From contig NZ_CP040330.1 in assembly GCF_005576615.1 (NCBI RefSeq), positions 1,116,001 to 1,180,000 on the forward strand: a DNA stretch of 64,000 nucleotides, written 5' to 3'. The notes beneath the pieces were generated by a model. It was not told where the DNA came from. It did no database searches and saw only the letters and a program-made list of their open reading frames with translations. Shown piece after piece: positions 26,786-35,943 of the stretch (position 1 is its first letter; each line of letters begins with the position of its first letter). Both the position numbers and the translations under genes were made by a program. This stretch comes from Natrinema versiforme (lineage in GTDB: Archaea > Halobacteriota > Halobacteria > Halobacteriales > Natrialbaceae).

Positions 26786-29188
26786 ATGAGTAAACAGACA
26801 CAACCCCCCGAGCACGACGTTCTCGGACTCGAGACCGGCCTCGAGGCGCTGCAGGCGAGTCCGGAGTTCCACGGACCCGTCGAACCGGTCGCCGAACATG
26901 ACTCGTACGATCACCTCGCCCTGCTCTACGAGACCCAAGGCGAACAGTTCGCGACGGCGATTCCGTACATCGAACAGGGCCTCGAGCGCGGCGAACGCTG
27001 TCTCTACATCGCCGACGAGAACGACACCGATGCGGTCCTCACGGCGCTCCGCGATGCCGGCGTCGACGTCGACGGCGCGCTCGAGTCGGGCGCGCTGACG
27101 ATGCACACCGCACAGGACTCCTACCTTCGGTACGGCGAATTCGACCCCGACGACATGATCGCGTTCCTCGCCGACGCGATCGAGGAGGCCGAGGACGAGT
27201 ACGAAGGCCTCCGGATCACCGGCGAGATGACGTGGGTGTTCGGCGACGACCCGCCGCTCGAGGCGCTCATCGAGTACGAGAGCAAACTCAACCGCGTTCT
27301 CCCCGACGCGAACGGAATCGCGCTCTGTCAGTACAACCGCGAGCGGTTTCCCGCGGAGACCATCCGCGACGTGATCAAGACCCACCCCCATCTGATCTAC
27401 GACCGGACGGTCTGTCAGAACTTCTATTACACGCCGCCCGAGGAGTTCTTCGGACCCGATCAACCGGCACGCGAAATCGACCGGATGATGGGCACGCTGC
27501 TCGATCGGACCGAAGCCCGTGCCGAGTTACAGCACAACCAGCAACACCTCGAGCGGCAAAACGAGATCACTGCCGATCCCGACTGCTCGTTCGAGGAGAA
27601 GCTACAGGATCTCTTCGACCTCGGCTGCGAACGCTTCGACCTCGAACTCGGGGCGATGGCCCGCATCGACGTCGACGACGACTGGTTCGAACTCGAGTAC
27701 GTCAGCGACGATCACGAGCAGTTCCGACCCGGGGTCGAACTCCCGCTGTCGGAGACTTACTGTGCCGCCGCCACCGAAATCGAGACCGCCGAGAGCGTGA
27801 CTGATCCGCAGGCTGACGGGTACGGCGATGTCACCGTCTACAACGAGTTCGGACTGCGGGCGTATCTCGGCACCTACGTCCCCGTCGAGGGCGGAGCCGA
27901 CCGAACGTTCTTCTTCGTCTCTCCGGACCGGCGCGACGAGGCGTTCACGGACGACGAACGGACCTTCCTCCGCCTGCTGGGCCAGTGGGTCAAATACCAG
28001 CTCGAACAGGAACAGCGGGAGTCCCACGAGCGGACGCTGTACGAAATCGCGGCCGATCCCGACCGCTCGTTCGAGGAGAAGCTACAGGCCATGTTCGAAC
28101 TCGGCTGTGAGCGATTCGACCTCGACCTCGGCGGACTGGCGCGCATCGATCCGGCGACCGACTCGTTCGAAGTCGAGGCCGTGAGCAACGAGCACGAATA
28201 TCTCGTACCCGGCGCGCAGGCGCCGCTCTCGGAGACCTACTGCCGGTTGACCGTCGATGACGAGTCGACGGCCGGCGTAACCGACCCCGTTCGCGCCGGC
28301 TTCGGCGACACGCTCGCCTACAACGAGTTCGGCGTCGAAACGTACCTCGGGTCGCGGATCGAACTCGAGAACGAGCCCGACCGGACGTTCTTCTTCGTCT
28401 CCGCCGACGCCCACGACCGAGCGTTTACGGACGCCGAGCGGACGTTCCACCACCTGATGTCCCAGTGGGTCCAGTACGAACTCGAGCGAAAACAGCGCGA
28501 ACGAGCCCTCGAGGACTCGAACGAGCGCTTAGAGCAGTTCGCCTACGCCGCCTCACACGACCTCCAAGAGCCCCTGCGGATGGTCACGAGCTACCTCCAG
28601 TTGCTCGAGACCCGGTACGGCGACGCCTTCGACGAGGACGGCGAGGAGTTCCTCGAGTTCGCCGTCGACGGGGCCGAGCGCATGCGCGAGATGATCGACG
28701 GCCTCCTCGAGTACTCCCGCGTTTCGACCCGGGGGGATCCGTTCGAACCGGTCGAGTTGGAGGCCGTGCTCGAGGACGTCCGCGCGGATCTCCAGTTCCA
28801 CATCGAGGAGAGCAACGCGGACATCGAAATCGAGCAACTCCCTCGGGTCGACGGCGACGCCAGCCAGTTGCGGCAAGTGTTCCAGAATCTGCTGTGTAAC
28901 GCGATCACGTACTCGGGCGAAGAGCCGCCGCAGGTTCGCGTCAGTGCCAAGCGGCGGAGTCGGGAGTGGGTGATCTCGGTCCGCGATGAGGGAATCGGGA
29001 TCGATCCCGACGATCACGAGCGGGTGTTTACCGTCTTCGACCGACTCCACGGTCGCGAGGAGTACGAGGGGACGGGGATCGGCCTCGCGCTCTGCCAGCG
29101 GGTCGTCGAGCGCCACGGCGGCGACATCTGGGTCGACTCCGAACCCGGCGAGGGGGCGACGTTCTCGTTTACGCTGCCCGTCGCGTGA
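26786..29188 (+). CDS. MEDS-GAF-GAF sensor histidine kinase
   Basis: An 800-residue cytosolic kinase without membrane segments. Residues about 35-230 form a MEDS domain (HDSYDHLALLYETQGEQFAT; RITGEMTWVFGDDPPLEAL). Two tandem GAF-like domains follow (about 255-410 and 415-570), each opening with IxADPDxSFEEKLQxxFxLG and sharing PLSETYC and PDRTFFFVS-type motifs. HisKA (about 580-645) has the phospho-acceptor His in AASHDLQEPLRM. HATPase_c (about 680-798) has FQNLLCNAITYS (N box), DEGIGIDP (G1) and GTGIGLALCQRVVERHGG (G2). No partner response regulator is adjacent. Confidence 0.85.
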   Translation: MSKQTQPPEHDVLGLETGLEALQASPEFHGPVEPVAEHDSYDHLALLYETQGEQFATAIPYIEQGLERGERCLYIADENDTDAVLTALRDAGVDVDGALESGALTMHTAQDSYLRYGEFDPDDMIAFLADAIEEAEDEYEGLRITGEMTWVFGDDPPLEALIEYESKLNRVLPDANGIALCQYNRERFPAETIRDVIKTHPHLIYDRTVCQNFYYTPPEEFFGPDQPAREIDRMMGTLLDRTEARAELQHNQQHLERQNEITADPDCSFEEKLQDLFDLGCERFDLELGAMARIDVDDDWFELEYVSDDHEQFRPGVELPLSETYCAAATEIETAESVTDPQADGYGDVTVYNEFGLRAYLGTYVPVEGGADRTFFFVSPDRRDEAFTDDERTFLRLLGQWVKYQLEQEQRESHERTLYEIAADPDRSFEEKLQAMFELGCERFDLDLGGLARIDPATDSFEVEAVSNEHEYLVPGAQAPLSETYCRLTVDDESTAGVTDPVRAGFGDTLAYNEFGVETYLGSRIELENEPDRTFFFVSADAHDRAFTDAERTFHHLMSQWVQYELERKQRERALEDSNERLEQFAYAASHDLQEPLRMVTSYLQLLETRYGDAFDEDGEEFLEFAVDGAERMREMIDGLLEYSRVSTRGDPFEPVELEAVLEDVRADLQFHIEESNADIEIEQLPRVDGDASQLRQVFQNLLCNAITYSGEEPPQVRVSAKRRSREWVISVRDEGIGIDPDDHERVFTVFDRLHGREEYEGTGIGLALCQRVVERHGGDIWVDSEPGEGATFSFTLPVA

Positions 29189-29209
29189 TCGGGGTCGCGA
29201 CCGTCGCCG

Positions 29210-29611
29210 TTACTCGTCGTCGAACTCGAGGGCGACGGAGTTGATGCAGTAGCGTTTACCGGTCGGTTCGGGACCGTCCTCGAAGACGTGACCGAGGTGG
29301 CCGCCGCAGTTCGCACAGAGCACCTCGGTCCGGCGCATGCCGTGGCTGGTGTCGGTTCGGGTTTCGACTCGATCGTCGTCGACGTCGTAGAAACTCGGCC
29401 AGCCGCAGCCGGACTCGAACTTCGTTCCGGACTCGAACAGTTCGGCTCCGCAGCCGGCACAGGCGTAGGACCCGTCGTCCTTGTGATCGACGTACTCGCC
29501 GCTGAACGGAGCTTCGGTACCCGCCTCGCGGAGGATGCGGTACTCCTCGTCGCTCAGTCGCTCGCGCCACTCCTCGTCGCTCGTCGGGGCGTGATCTGAC
29601 TCGTTGCTCAT
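29210..29611 (-). CDS. msrB: peptide-methionine (R)-S-oxide reductase MsrB
   Basis: A 133-residue MsrB. The two zinc-binding CxxC pairs are CAGCG (about 50-54) and [12 protein letters not shown] (about 96-107). The catalytic cysteine is in [13 protein letters not shown] near the C-terminus, and [12 protein letters not shown] supplies the substrate pocket. It reduces methionine-R-sulfoxide in proteins with thioredoxin. The ATG at 29611 gives [15 protein letters not shown]. The 16-residue upstream extension is not supported. Confidence 0.9.
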   Translation of the reverse strand: MSNESDHAPTSDEEWRERLSDEEYRILREAGTEAPFSGEYVDHKDDGSYACAGCGAELFESGTKFESGCGWPSFYDVDDDRVETRTDTSHGMRRTEVLCANCGGHLGHVFEDGPEPTGKRYCINSVALEFDDE

Positions 29612-29703
29612 GGGCACCGATAGGGTCGAGACACTCAAGAGTCTGTCTGCACGGCCCACCGGATATCGCTATCGTGCCGTCGCTGTCGCCGTCGTCGCTG
29701 CCG

Positions 29704-29865
29704 TCACCGGCTGGTAATGACGTCCGTGCTCTCGCAGTTCGGACACTGGGTCATCCGGCCCAGTTTCGGGACCTCGATCCGCCGCCATTCGTCGTCCCCG
29801 CCCGGTGCTTCGAACCCGCAGTTCCGACACCGCGACCGTCCGCGCGTGATCTGATCGCTCACCAT
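29704..29865 (-). CDS. 53-aa zinc-ribbon protein
   Basis: A 53-residue protein (MVSDQITRGRSRCRNCGFEA...) with two knuckles, CRNCG at 13-17 and CPNCE at 41-45, the pattern of a zinc ribbon of the haloarchaeal small CPxCG-related group. The intervening GRMTQ and DEWRRIEVPKLG are consistent with a short beta hairpin pair. It may bind nucleic acid or a protein partner. The ATG at 29865 is chosen because the longer form adds only a hydrophobic run. Confidence 0.65.
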   Translation of the reverse strand: MVSDQITRGRSRCRNCGFEAPGGDDEWRRIEVPKLGRMTQCPNCESTDVITSR

Positions 29866-29892
29866 GAGTCGAACTATGCCATAGACCCACAT

Positions 29893-30368
29893 AGGTATTT
29901 GTTCGGGTACGGACGACCGTCACCGGCTCCAACGGGTTACGCGACCGATCGTCGCGCGACGACCGGTCGCGAACACAACCACGGGTGACAGGGACGTGGA
30001 CTGTGCGATCCGATTTCGATCGGAGATCTCCTCGTCGATTTCCCACTGTCTCCGAGCGCCCGCCGTCGGATGGATCGGTGTCGTCTCCGTCCGGATCCGG
30101 CGCTCGGTCCGTCACCGGAGTGGATCAGTATCCCGGCACGCCTGATCTCCGTGGGGATGGTCCACGAACGACTACATAAATGTTCGTGGCCGTTATAGTT
30201 ATAGAACACAACATGTCTGCAATCGATGCCCGCGTCCGCTTAGGCGACTGATACCACGTTTATCACCGCCGATAGCGGCCGACTGAACATAGTGAGGGGT
30301 GTTATTTTATATGCATCTGTCGTATGAGATACATCCGATCGCCATCAGCAGGGCCAACGAGGCAGAGA
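29893..30368. promoter_or_regulatory. crtB upstream region with inverted repeat
   Basis: No convincing gene lies in these 476 bp. CCACGAAC (30162-30169) and GTTCGTGG (30182-30189) are perfect inverted arms around a 12-bp AT-rich spacer containing CATAAAT. A TTATAGTTATAG run (30193-30204) follows, then a 12-codon frame at 30213-30251 that is too short to call. TATTTTATATG (30303-30313) is the likely crtB TATA box, giving a leader of about 35 bases before the ATG at 30369. Confidence 0.45.
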
Positions 30369-31319
30369 ATGAAACAGGAACACATCGACGCGGGCAAGGC
30401 GATACAGAAACGAACCGGGAAGACGTTCTATCTCGCGACGCGGTTTCTCCCCGAGCGAGTGCGACACGCGACTCACGTCCTCTACGCGTTCTTCCGGATC
30501 GCGGACGAAGTCGTCGACGACGCCGCTGACGTCCCGCCGGAGACACAGCGGGCCCAACTCGAGGACCTCCGATCACAGGCGCTCGGCGAGCGTGAGCCCG
30601 ACGATCCGGTGCTCGAGGCGTTTCAGGAGCTCCGGGAGCGATACGGGATCGACGACGCGGAGGTCGAGACGTTCATCGACGCGATGGCGACCGACATCGA
30701 GACGAGCCGATACGAGACCTACGACGACCTCGAGTCGTACATGCGGGGGTCCGCCGCCTCGGTCGGCGTGATGATGACCGCGATCATGGAGCCGGAGACG
30801 GAGGCGGCCGCGCTGCCCCACGCCGTCACACTCGGCGAAGCGTTCCAGATGACGAACTTTCTCCGGGACGTTCGCGAGGACATCCGCGAGCGCGATCGGA
30901 TCTACGTTCCGCAGGAGACGCTCCGGGACCACGGCGTCGAGCCAGCCCAGATCGAGCGCCTCGAGCACTCCGAGTCGTTCGCGGCGGCGATGGCCGCCGA
31001 ACTCCAGCGCACGGAGGACCTCTATCGCGAGGGCGTCGCCGGCATCCGGTATCTGCCCGCGGACTGCCAGCTCCCGGTCTTGTTGGCCGCGGTCCTCTAC
31101 GTGGAACACCACGCCGTCATCCGCGCACAGGAGTACGACGTTCTCTCCCGGGAGCCGTCGTTATCGGCGGCCCGGAAACTGTGGTGTCTCGCGAAGACGC
31201 GCTGGTACTGGCACTGGAACCGTGATCCCGAGGCGGTGTTTCAGCGGGTCTCGGCGGTGCCGACCGGCGAGCGCGACCGGCTGGGTCCGGAACACGGCGA
31301 CGGCGTTCCGACCCGGTGA
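30369..31319 (+). CDS. crtB: phytoene synthase
   Basis: A 316-residue squalene/phytoene synthase joining two geranylgeranyl diphosphates, the first committed step of carotenoid synthesis. The two Asp-rich motifs are DEVVDDAAD (about residues 43-51) and NFLRDVREDIRERDRIYVP (about 160-178). The RTGKTFYLATRFLPERVR N-terminus and YAFFRIADE are typical. The ATG at 30369 is the canonical start (MKQEHIDAGKAIQKRTG), and a 15-residue upstream extension is not conserved-looking. It faces the crtD-lyeJ-cruF operon across two tiny genes. Confidence 0.9.
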   Translation: MKQEHIDAGKAIQKRTGKTFYLATRFLPERVRHATHVLYAFFRIADEVVDDAADVPPETQRAQLEDLRSQALGEREPDDPVLEAFQELRERYGIDDAEVETFIDAMATDIETSRYETYDDLESYMRGSAASVGVMMTAIMEPETEAAALPHAVTLGEAFQMTNFLRDVREDIRERDRIYVPQETLRDHGVEPAQIERLEHSESFAAAMAAELQRTEDLYREGVAGIRYLPADCQLPVLLAAVLYVEHHAVIRAQEYDVLSREPSLSAARKLWCLAKTRWYWHWNRDPEAVFQRVSAVPTGERDRLGPEHGDGVPTR

Positions 31320-31391
31320 CGATCGGCCGCATATCAATCCCCACGATATAGTGGCTAATCGTTCGTTGTCCCCGCGGCCGAATCCCGATGT

Positions 31392-31544
31392 ATGTCCACG
31401 GACACGAACTCCGAGATACTCGACGAGGAACGGCAGATGGCGAAAACGACGGCGGTCGGCCTCGGCGTGTGGCTCGCGCTCACCGTCGCCGCCGTGGTGT
31501 TGTTGCTCCTCTTCGGCGACGTCATCTCGAGTCTGTTCGTCTGA
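31392..31544 (+). CDS. 50-aa single-span membrane protein
   Basis: A 50-residue protein beginning MSTDTNSEILDEERQMAKTT, an acidic cytosolic head, followed by a single hydrophobic helix (AVGLGVWLALTVAAVVLLLL) and a short FGDVISSLFV tail. The composition and clean topology support a real small gene. It is on the crtB strand about 70 bases downstream. Function unknown. Confidence 0.5.
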   Translation: MSTDTNSEILDEERQMAKTTAVGLGVWLALTVAAVVLLLLFGDVISSLFV

Positions 31545-31597
31545 CTAGCCGTTGCTCCCCGTCTCACGGTCCAAACCGTGCGGATCGCCGCCGCGCG

Positions 31598-31759
31598 CTA
31601 CTCGGAGACGTCGTTGCTGGTCAGCGCGCTCGTCTCGGCGACGATGAACTTCGCCAGTTTGCGCTTGGAGTGGTCGGCGAACAGGTGCTCCTCGAGCTGT
31701 TGATCGGCGGCCGGCGACTCCCGGCAGACCGGGCACTCGACCGGTTCTCTGGTAGCCAT
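31598..31759 (-). CDS. 53-aa CxxC...HxxxxH zinc-finger protein
   Basis: A 53-residue protein (MATREPVECPVCRESPAADQ...) with CPVC at residues 9-12 and HLFADH at 25-30, a C2H2-like zinc site, then a basic helix (SKRKLAKFIVAETSALT). It resembles small haloarchaeal DNA- or RNA-binding zinc fingers. It lies about 100 bases downstream of cruF on the same strand and may be the tail of that operon. Confidence 0.6.
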   Translation of the reverse strand: MATREPVECPVCRESPAADQQLEEHLFADHSKRKLAKFIVAETSALTSNDVSE

Positions 31760-31866
31760 ACGGAGATCACACGCCTCGAGTGCAAAAACGGACCGCAAGC
31801 ATGCGCCTCCCGTCGGTCGTCGAGATATTCCGCATTCCCCGTCGTTACCGAACGCGACCGACTCCG

Positions 31867-32868
31867 TCACCGCCGGGACCACCCCGTCGGTAGCGCCGTC
31901 CGAACCGTCGCGAGGTCGTACCGGTCGGTCCGGAGGAGCCCGAGACAGAACAGGCCGGCGACGCCGGCGGGAATCCAGTTGCCGTAGAGGACGTTGATCG
32001 CGCCCCAGAGCAGGACGAAACTCACCAGATCGTCCAACGCGAACTCGCAGGCCCGAACGCGCTCGAGCAACGCCGCACGGTCGAATGCCAGATCGACGAG
32101 GACGACGGCGACGGTCCCCGAGAGGAGCCACCCCCAGTAGTTCGAGGCGGGAACGCCGTAGTAGCTCCCCGGCGGGACGTACGTCCAGAACCCGATCGCG
32201 ACGGCCGCGGGATCGAGGACCAGATCGACCGCGACGACGGCGGCGATAGCCGCGAGCAATCGAGGGGCGGCCCGTCCGACCCGCTCGCGGAGCGCCAGCA
32301 GCGTGAGCAGGTAGGCGTTCAGCACCAGCGGGACGAAAAACAGCGGCAGCGCGAGCGGCACGTCGCCACCGATCATCGGCCCGAGCCGGATCCCGTACTC
32401 GAACGCGCCGTAGGGCCAGCCCGTCTGGACGCCCACGAGTTCGATGGCGTAGGTGTAGGCCGTCAGGACGCCGAGAAAGGCGACCGCTCGGCGGTCGACC
32501 CGCGGCAGCAGGGCGACGACCAGCGGCGAGCGCATCACCAGCGTCCCGAACAGGATCAACAGCGGGTTGTACGCGAGCGGGTCGGGGAGCACTCCCTCGG
32601 CGCTCCCGACCAGCGTCACCGCGCCGACGATCGGGAAGACGACCGCGATGGTGACCCGATTCTCGCGGACGAGCGCCTCGAGTCGACGCTGGACCGCGGC
32701 TCGGGTCCCGTCTGCATCACGCTCGCCGCCGCCGTCACGATCCTCGCCGGCGGACTCCTCGCGGCTGCAGTTCGGTCTCGAGGCCGTTCCCGTCTCCGGG
32801 CTCGAGTCGGTCTCGGGCTCCCGGTCCGGACCCGAACTCGAGGGCGGGCGATCCGGCTCTCTAGCCAT
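31867..32868 (-). CDS. cruF: bisanhydrobacterioruberin hydratase CruF
   Basis: A 333-residue carotenoid hydratase (DUF422 family) with eight or so membrane segments. A 60-residue low-complexity acidic head (MAREPDRPPSSSGPDREPET...) precedes the core. Core motifs include AYTYAIELVGVQTGWPYGAF and the C-terminal YGVPASNYWGWLLSGT. It adds water to the C50 end groups in the last step to bacterioruberin. Its start overlaps the end of lyeJ by eight bases, and the operon order is crtD-lyeJ-cruF. Confidence 0.85.
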   Translation of the reverse strand: MAREPDRPPSSSGPDREPETDSSPETGTASRPNCSREESAGEDRDGGGERDADGTRAAVQRRLEALVRENRVTIAVVFPIVGAVTLVGSAEGVLPDPLAYNPLLILFGTLVMRSPLVVALLPRVDRRAVAFLGVLTAYTYAIELVGVQTGWPYGAFEYGIRLGPMIGGDVPLALPLFFVPLVLNAYLLTLLALRERVGRAAPRLLAAIAAVVAVDLVLDPAAVAIGFWTYVPPGSYYGVPASNYWGWLLSGTVAVVLVDLAFDRAALLERVRACEFALDDLVSFVLLWGAINVLYGNWIPAGVAGLFCLGLLRTDRYDLATVRTALPTGWSRR

Positions 32869-33733
32869 AGAGCACCCTCCAGAGGCCGCCCATCGTCAGG
32901 AACGCGCCGACGGCGGTGTTGATGGCGGGGAACCACCAGTAGGCGCGGTCGACGGCGACGCTCGCGGTGGCGATCGCGGCCACGAGCGCGGGGTAGACGA
33001 GCATGAGCGCGCCCAACCGGACGTTGAGCGCGCCGAAGGCGGCCGCGCTCGCGAGCCAGCACGCGCCGCAGTAGAGGTAGATCCGGCGCTCGCCGAGCAC
33101 CGTCGCGGTCGTCCGGATCCCGGTCTCGCGGTCGGGTTCGATATCGGGGATCGCCGAGAAGGTGTGCATTCCCATGGCCCACAGCCAGCCGCCCGCGACG
33201 GCGAGGATCGGCGGCTGCGCGCCGGCGACGGCGGCGTAGGCGGCCGCACCCGGCGTGACGTAGAGCCCGTTCGAGACCGAATCGAGGAGCGGGGTCGTCT
33301 TGAACCGGACCGGCGGGGCGCTGTAGGCCGCGCCGAGGACGAGGAAGGCGACGAGCCACGGTATCGCGGCCGTTCCGACGAGGGGTGCAAAGAGCAACGG
33401 AAGCGCCGCACAGAGCCCGACGGCCGCGGGAACGTATCGTTGTCCCCGATACCGCGTCTCCCGGTCCTCCTTCTTCGGATTCGCCGCGTCAATCTCCCGG
33501 TCATAGATGTCGTTGATGCCATAGAGGAAGACGTTCGCCGGCAGGAGGAAGTAGGCGAACAGGGCGACCGCGGCGGGCGCGAACAGGTCGCCGACGGCGG
33601 TCGCCGCGTAGGCCACCCCCACGAGGACGGGACCCGCGAGGTACAGCCAGAACCGCGGCCGCGAGAGCGTCAGCAGGTACGATAGCTGGTCGCCGATGCT
33701 CGCTTCGCTCTCGGCCGTCGGGTTCGGGGTCAT
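32861..33733 (-). CDS. lyeJ: lycopene elongase LyeJ (UbiA-type prenyltransferase)
   Basis: A 290-residue UbiA-superfamily membrane enzyme with nine or so helices. The first Asp motif is YGINDIYDREIDAANPKK (about residues 71-88) and the second lies in FSAIPDIEPDRETGIRTTAT (about 186-205). In haloarchaea this protein attaches dimethylallyl units to lycopene to give the C50 carotenoid backbone. Its coupling to crtD upstream and cruF downstream strongly supports that over quinone or lipid roles. Confidence 0.85.
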   Translation of the reverse strand: MTPNPTAESEASIGDQLSYLLTLSRPRFWLYLAGPVLVGVAYAATAVGDLFAPAAVALFAYFLLPANVFLYGINDIYDREIDAANPKKEDRETRYRGQRYVPAAVGLCAALPLLFAPLVGTAAIPWLVAFLVLGAAYSAPPVRFKTTPLLDSVSNGLYVTPGAAAYAAVAGAQPPILAVAGGWLWAMGMHTFSAIPDIEPDRETGIRTTATVLGERRIYLYCGACWLASAAAFGALNVRLGALMLVYPALVAAIATASVAVDRAYWWFPAINTAVGAFLTMGGLWRVLYG

Positions 33734-33818
33734 CGATGGGGACTCGAGCGTACGGTGTGATCGTCTCGGTCGGCCGTTCGATCGATACCATCGACCCGAT
33801 CGCCCCGTCGCGGTCCCG

Positions 33819-35315
33819 TCACGGCCGGGTCCCGTCGCCGTGGTCGGCGAGCACTTTCTCGGCGGTCAGTTCGCCGCTGATGAGACACATCGGGACGCCG
33901 ATTCCGGGCGTGGTGTCGCCGCCCGCGAAGTAGAGGCCGTCGACCTCTTTCGATCGATGCGGCGGCCGGAAGAGGGAGGTCTGCCGGAGGGTGTGAGCCA
34001 GCCCCAGCGCCGTGCCGCCGTAGCTGTTGTACCGATCGGCAAAGTCCTCGACCGAGAACCGCTCCTCGAGGACGATCCGGTCCCGCAGGTCGGTGCCGGT
34101 GTTTGCGGCGATGTCGGCGAGGACTCGGTCGCGGTACTCGTCGCGGATTTCGGGCGTGTCCTCGAGGCCGGGCGCGATCGGGACGAGGACGAACAGGGCG
34201 CTGTGGCCGTCGGGCGCGACGTCGTCGTCGGTTTCGGAGGGGACACAGAGGTAGTAGGCGGGATCGTCGGGCCACTGGGGATCCTCGAAGATCTGGTCGA
34301 AGTGGCCGGTCCAGTCGGTCGGCAGGACGAGCGTGTGGTGGGCGAGTTCGTCGACGTCTCCCTCGACGCCCAGATAGAGCAGGAACGCGGAGGGCGCGTA
34401 GGTCCGCTCGTCCCAGTAGCCGGCGTCATAGCCGCGCCGTTCGGGAGTCAACAGTTCCTGTTCGGTGTGGGCGTAATCGGCGTTGCTCACGACCAGATCG
34501 GCCTGTACGGGCCCCGTTGCGGTTTCGATTTCGAACCCGCCCGTGCGGCCCTTGATCTCCGTCGCCGGGCGATCGGTGTCGTACTCGACGCCGAGTTCCC
34601 GGCCGAGGTCGGCGATACCGTCGATGACCGCGCCGATGCCGCCGTCGGGGTACCAGACGCCGAGGTTGAAATCGACGTGGCTCATCAGATTGTACAGCGC
34701 CGGCGTGTTCGTCGGCGAGCCGCCCAGAAACACCAGCGTGTACTGCATGATCTGCTGGAGTTTCGGATGGTCGAAGTAGCCCTCGACGTGGCCCTGCATC
34801 GACCCTAAAAGCGAGAGGCCCCGAGCCTGTCGGGCCACGTCGAGGTCCAGATAGTCCCGTAGACGCTCGCGGTCCTCGTAGACGAAGTGCTCCATGCCGA
34901 CCTCGTAGTTCTCCCTCGACTTCTCGAGGTAGCGCTCTAAGGCGTCGCCCGCGCCGTCCTCGTACTCCTCGAAGACGGCTTTCGTGCGCTCTAAGTCCCG
35001 CGTGATGTCTACCTGATCCCCGTCTTTGAAGAAGATCCGATAATGGGGATCGAGATGCTCGAGATCGTAGTACTCGCTCGGGATTCGGCCGAAATCGGCG
35101 AAAAACCGCTCGAAGACATCGGGCATCAGATACCACGAGGGACCCATGTCGAACCGGAAGCCGTCCTTCTCGAGGCGGCTCGCCCGGCCGCCGACCTGTT
35201 CGTTCTTCTCGATGACGCGCACGTCGGCACCCGCGTCCGCGAGGTAACAGGCCGTCGAGAGCCCACCGATGCCGCCCCCGATCACGACGACCGACTCACC
35301 GGCCAGCGATTCCAT
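33819..35315 (-). CDS. crtD: carotenoid 3,4-desaturase / phytoene desaturase CrtD
   Basis: A 498-residue FAD-dependent desaturase. The dinucleotide fold is VVVIGGGIGGLSTACYLADA (about 9-28) with IEKNEQVGGRAS. The C-terminal flavin motif is GLYFAGGDTTPGIGVPMCLI (about 462-481). It belongs to the CrtI/CrtD group; CrtD is favoured because the gene heads the lyeJ-cruF bacterioruberin operon, but a desaturation role earlier in lycopene synthesis cannot be excluded. Confidence 0.8.
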   Translation of the reverse strand: MESLAGESVVVIGGGIGGLSTACYLADAGADVRVIEKNEQVGGRASRLEKDGFRFDMGPSWYLMPDVFERFFADFGRIPSEYYDLEHLDPHYRIFFKDGDQVDITRDLERTKAVFEEYEDGAGDALERYLEKSRENYEVGMEHFVYEDRERLRDYLDLDVARQARGLSLLGSMQGHVEGYFDHPKLQQIMQYTLVFLGGSPTNTPALYNLMSHVDFNLGVWYPDGGIGAVIDGIADLGRELGVEYDTDRPATEIKGRTGGFEIETATGPVQADLVVSNADYAHTEQELLTPERRGYDAGYWDERTYAPSAFLLYLGVEGDVDELAHHTLVLPTDWTGHFDQIFEDPQWPDDPAYYLCVPSETDDDVAPDGHSALFVLVPIAPGLEDTPEIRDEYRDRVLADIAANTGTDLRDRIVLEERFSVEDFADRYNSYGGTALGLAHTLRQTSLFRPPHRSKEVDGLYFAGGDTTPGIGVPMCLISGELTAEKVLADHGDGTRP

Positions 35316-35522
35316 GCTCGATTCTGAGCATGGGACTGGTGTTAAACGTATTTCACACCTATGTAGGGAATCGGACGGATCGTGTCGACTATCGAATGGC
35401 GGGTATCGTCTTTCGATCCACCGATTCGTTCACTGACGGACGGCTACGAGCGCCGGTGTGGCCGCTACTGACGAGTGGGCGATGCGGAGAAATCTAGTAG
35501 GAATCGAAACCGCTACCGGGGA

Positions 35523-35807
35523 TCAATCGATGTGGCCTTCGCGACGCAGTTGATCTGCGTCCTGGCCAGTGTAGCGCCATTCGATGGTGGCCTTCTCGTC
35601 CTGCCAGTCCCAGGGTTCGGCGACGACGATGTCGTCTTGCTCGATCCAGGTACGGTATTTCATGCGACCCGGAATGCGGCCGAGTCGCTCCTCGCCGTCC
35701 TCACAGCGGAGGCGAACGTGGTTGCCACCGAGGTGTTCGGTTACGACGGCGAATACTTCATCGCTGTTGGGCATACGGAGGTTCCGTCGCCCGGAGTCTT
35801 CTGACAC
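35523..35807 (-). CDS. eif1A: translation initiation factor aIF-1A
   Basis: A 94-residue OB-fold initiation factor. Core motifs: [40 protein letters not shown] and [20 protein letters not shown]. It opens at GTG 35807, with TTTAAA (35831-35836) 24-29 bases upstream, so the message is probably leaderless. The tail [12 protein letters not shown] is typical of archaeal eIF1A. It promotes initiator tRNA binding on the small subunit. Paralogues are common in haloarchaea, so this could be one of two copies. Confidence 0.9.
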   Translation of the reverse strand: MSEDSGRRNLRMPNSDEVFAVVTEHLGGNHVRLRCEDGEERLGRIPGRMKYRTWIEQDDIVVAEPWDWQDEKATIEWRYTGQDADQLRREGHID

Positions 35808-35943
35808 AGGTTTACTACGTGCGGTAGACCTTTAAATGGTTGGGGAGACGTGGTATCGCACCCCACGACGCTGTACGACTATGTGTCTCATCCTCGACGG
35901 AGTCGACCGGCGGTCGACCGGTTCGCGGACCACCAGCTCGACC

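Noticed and set aside
30213-30251. 12-codon ORF after TTATAGTTATAG near crtB
   Set aside because: Too short to judge and the TATA spacing is wrong for a leaderless start.
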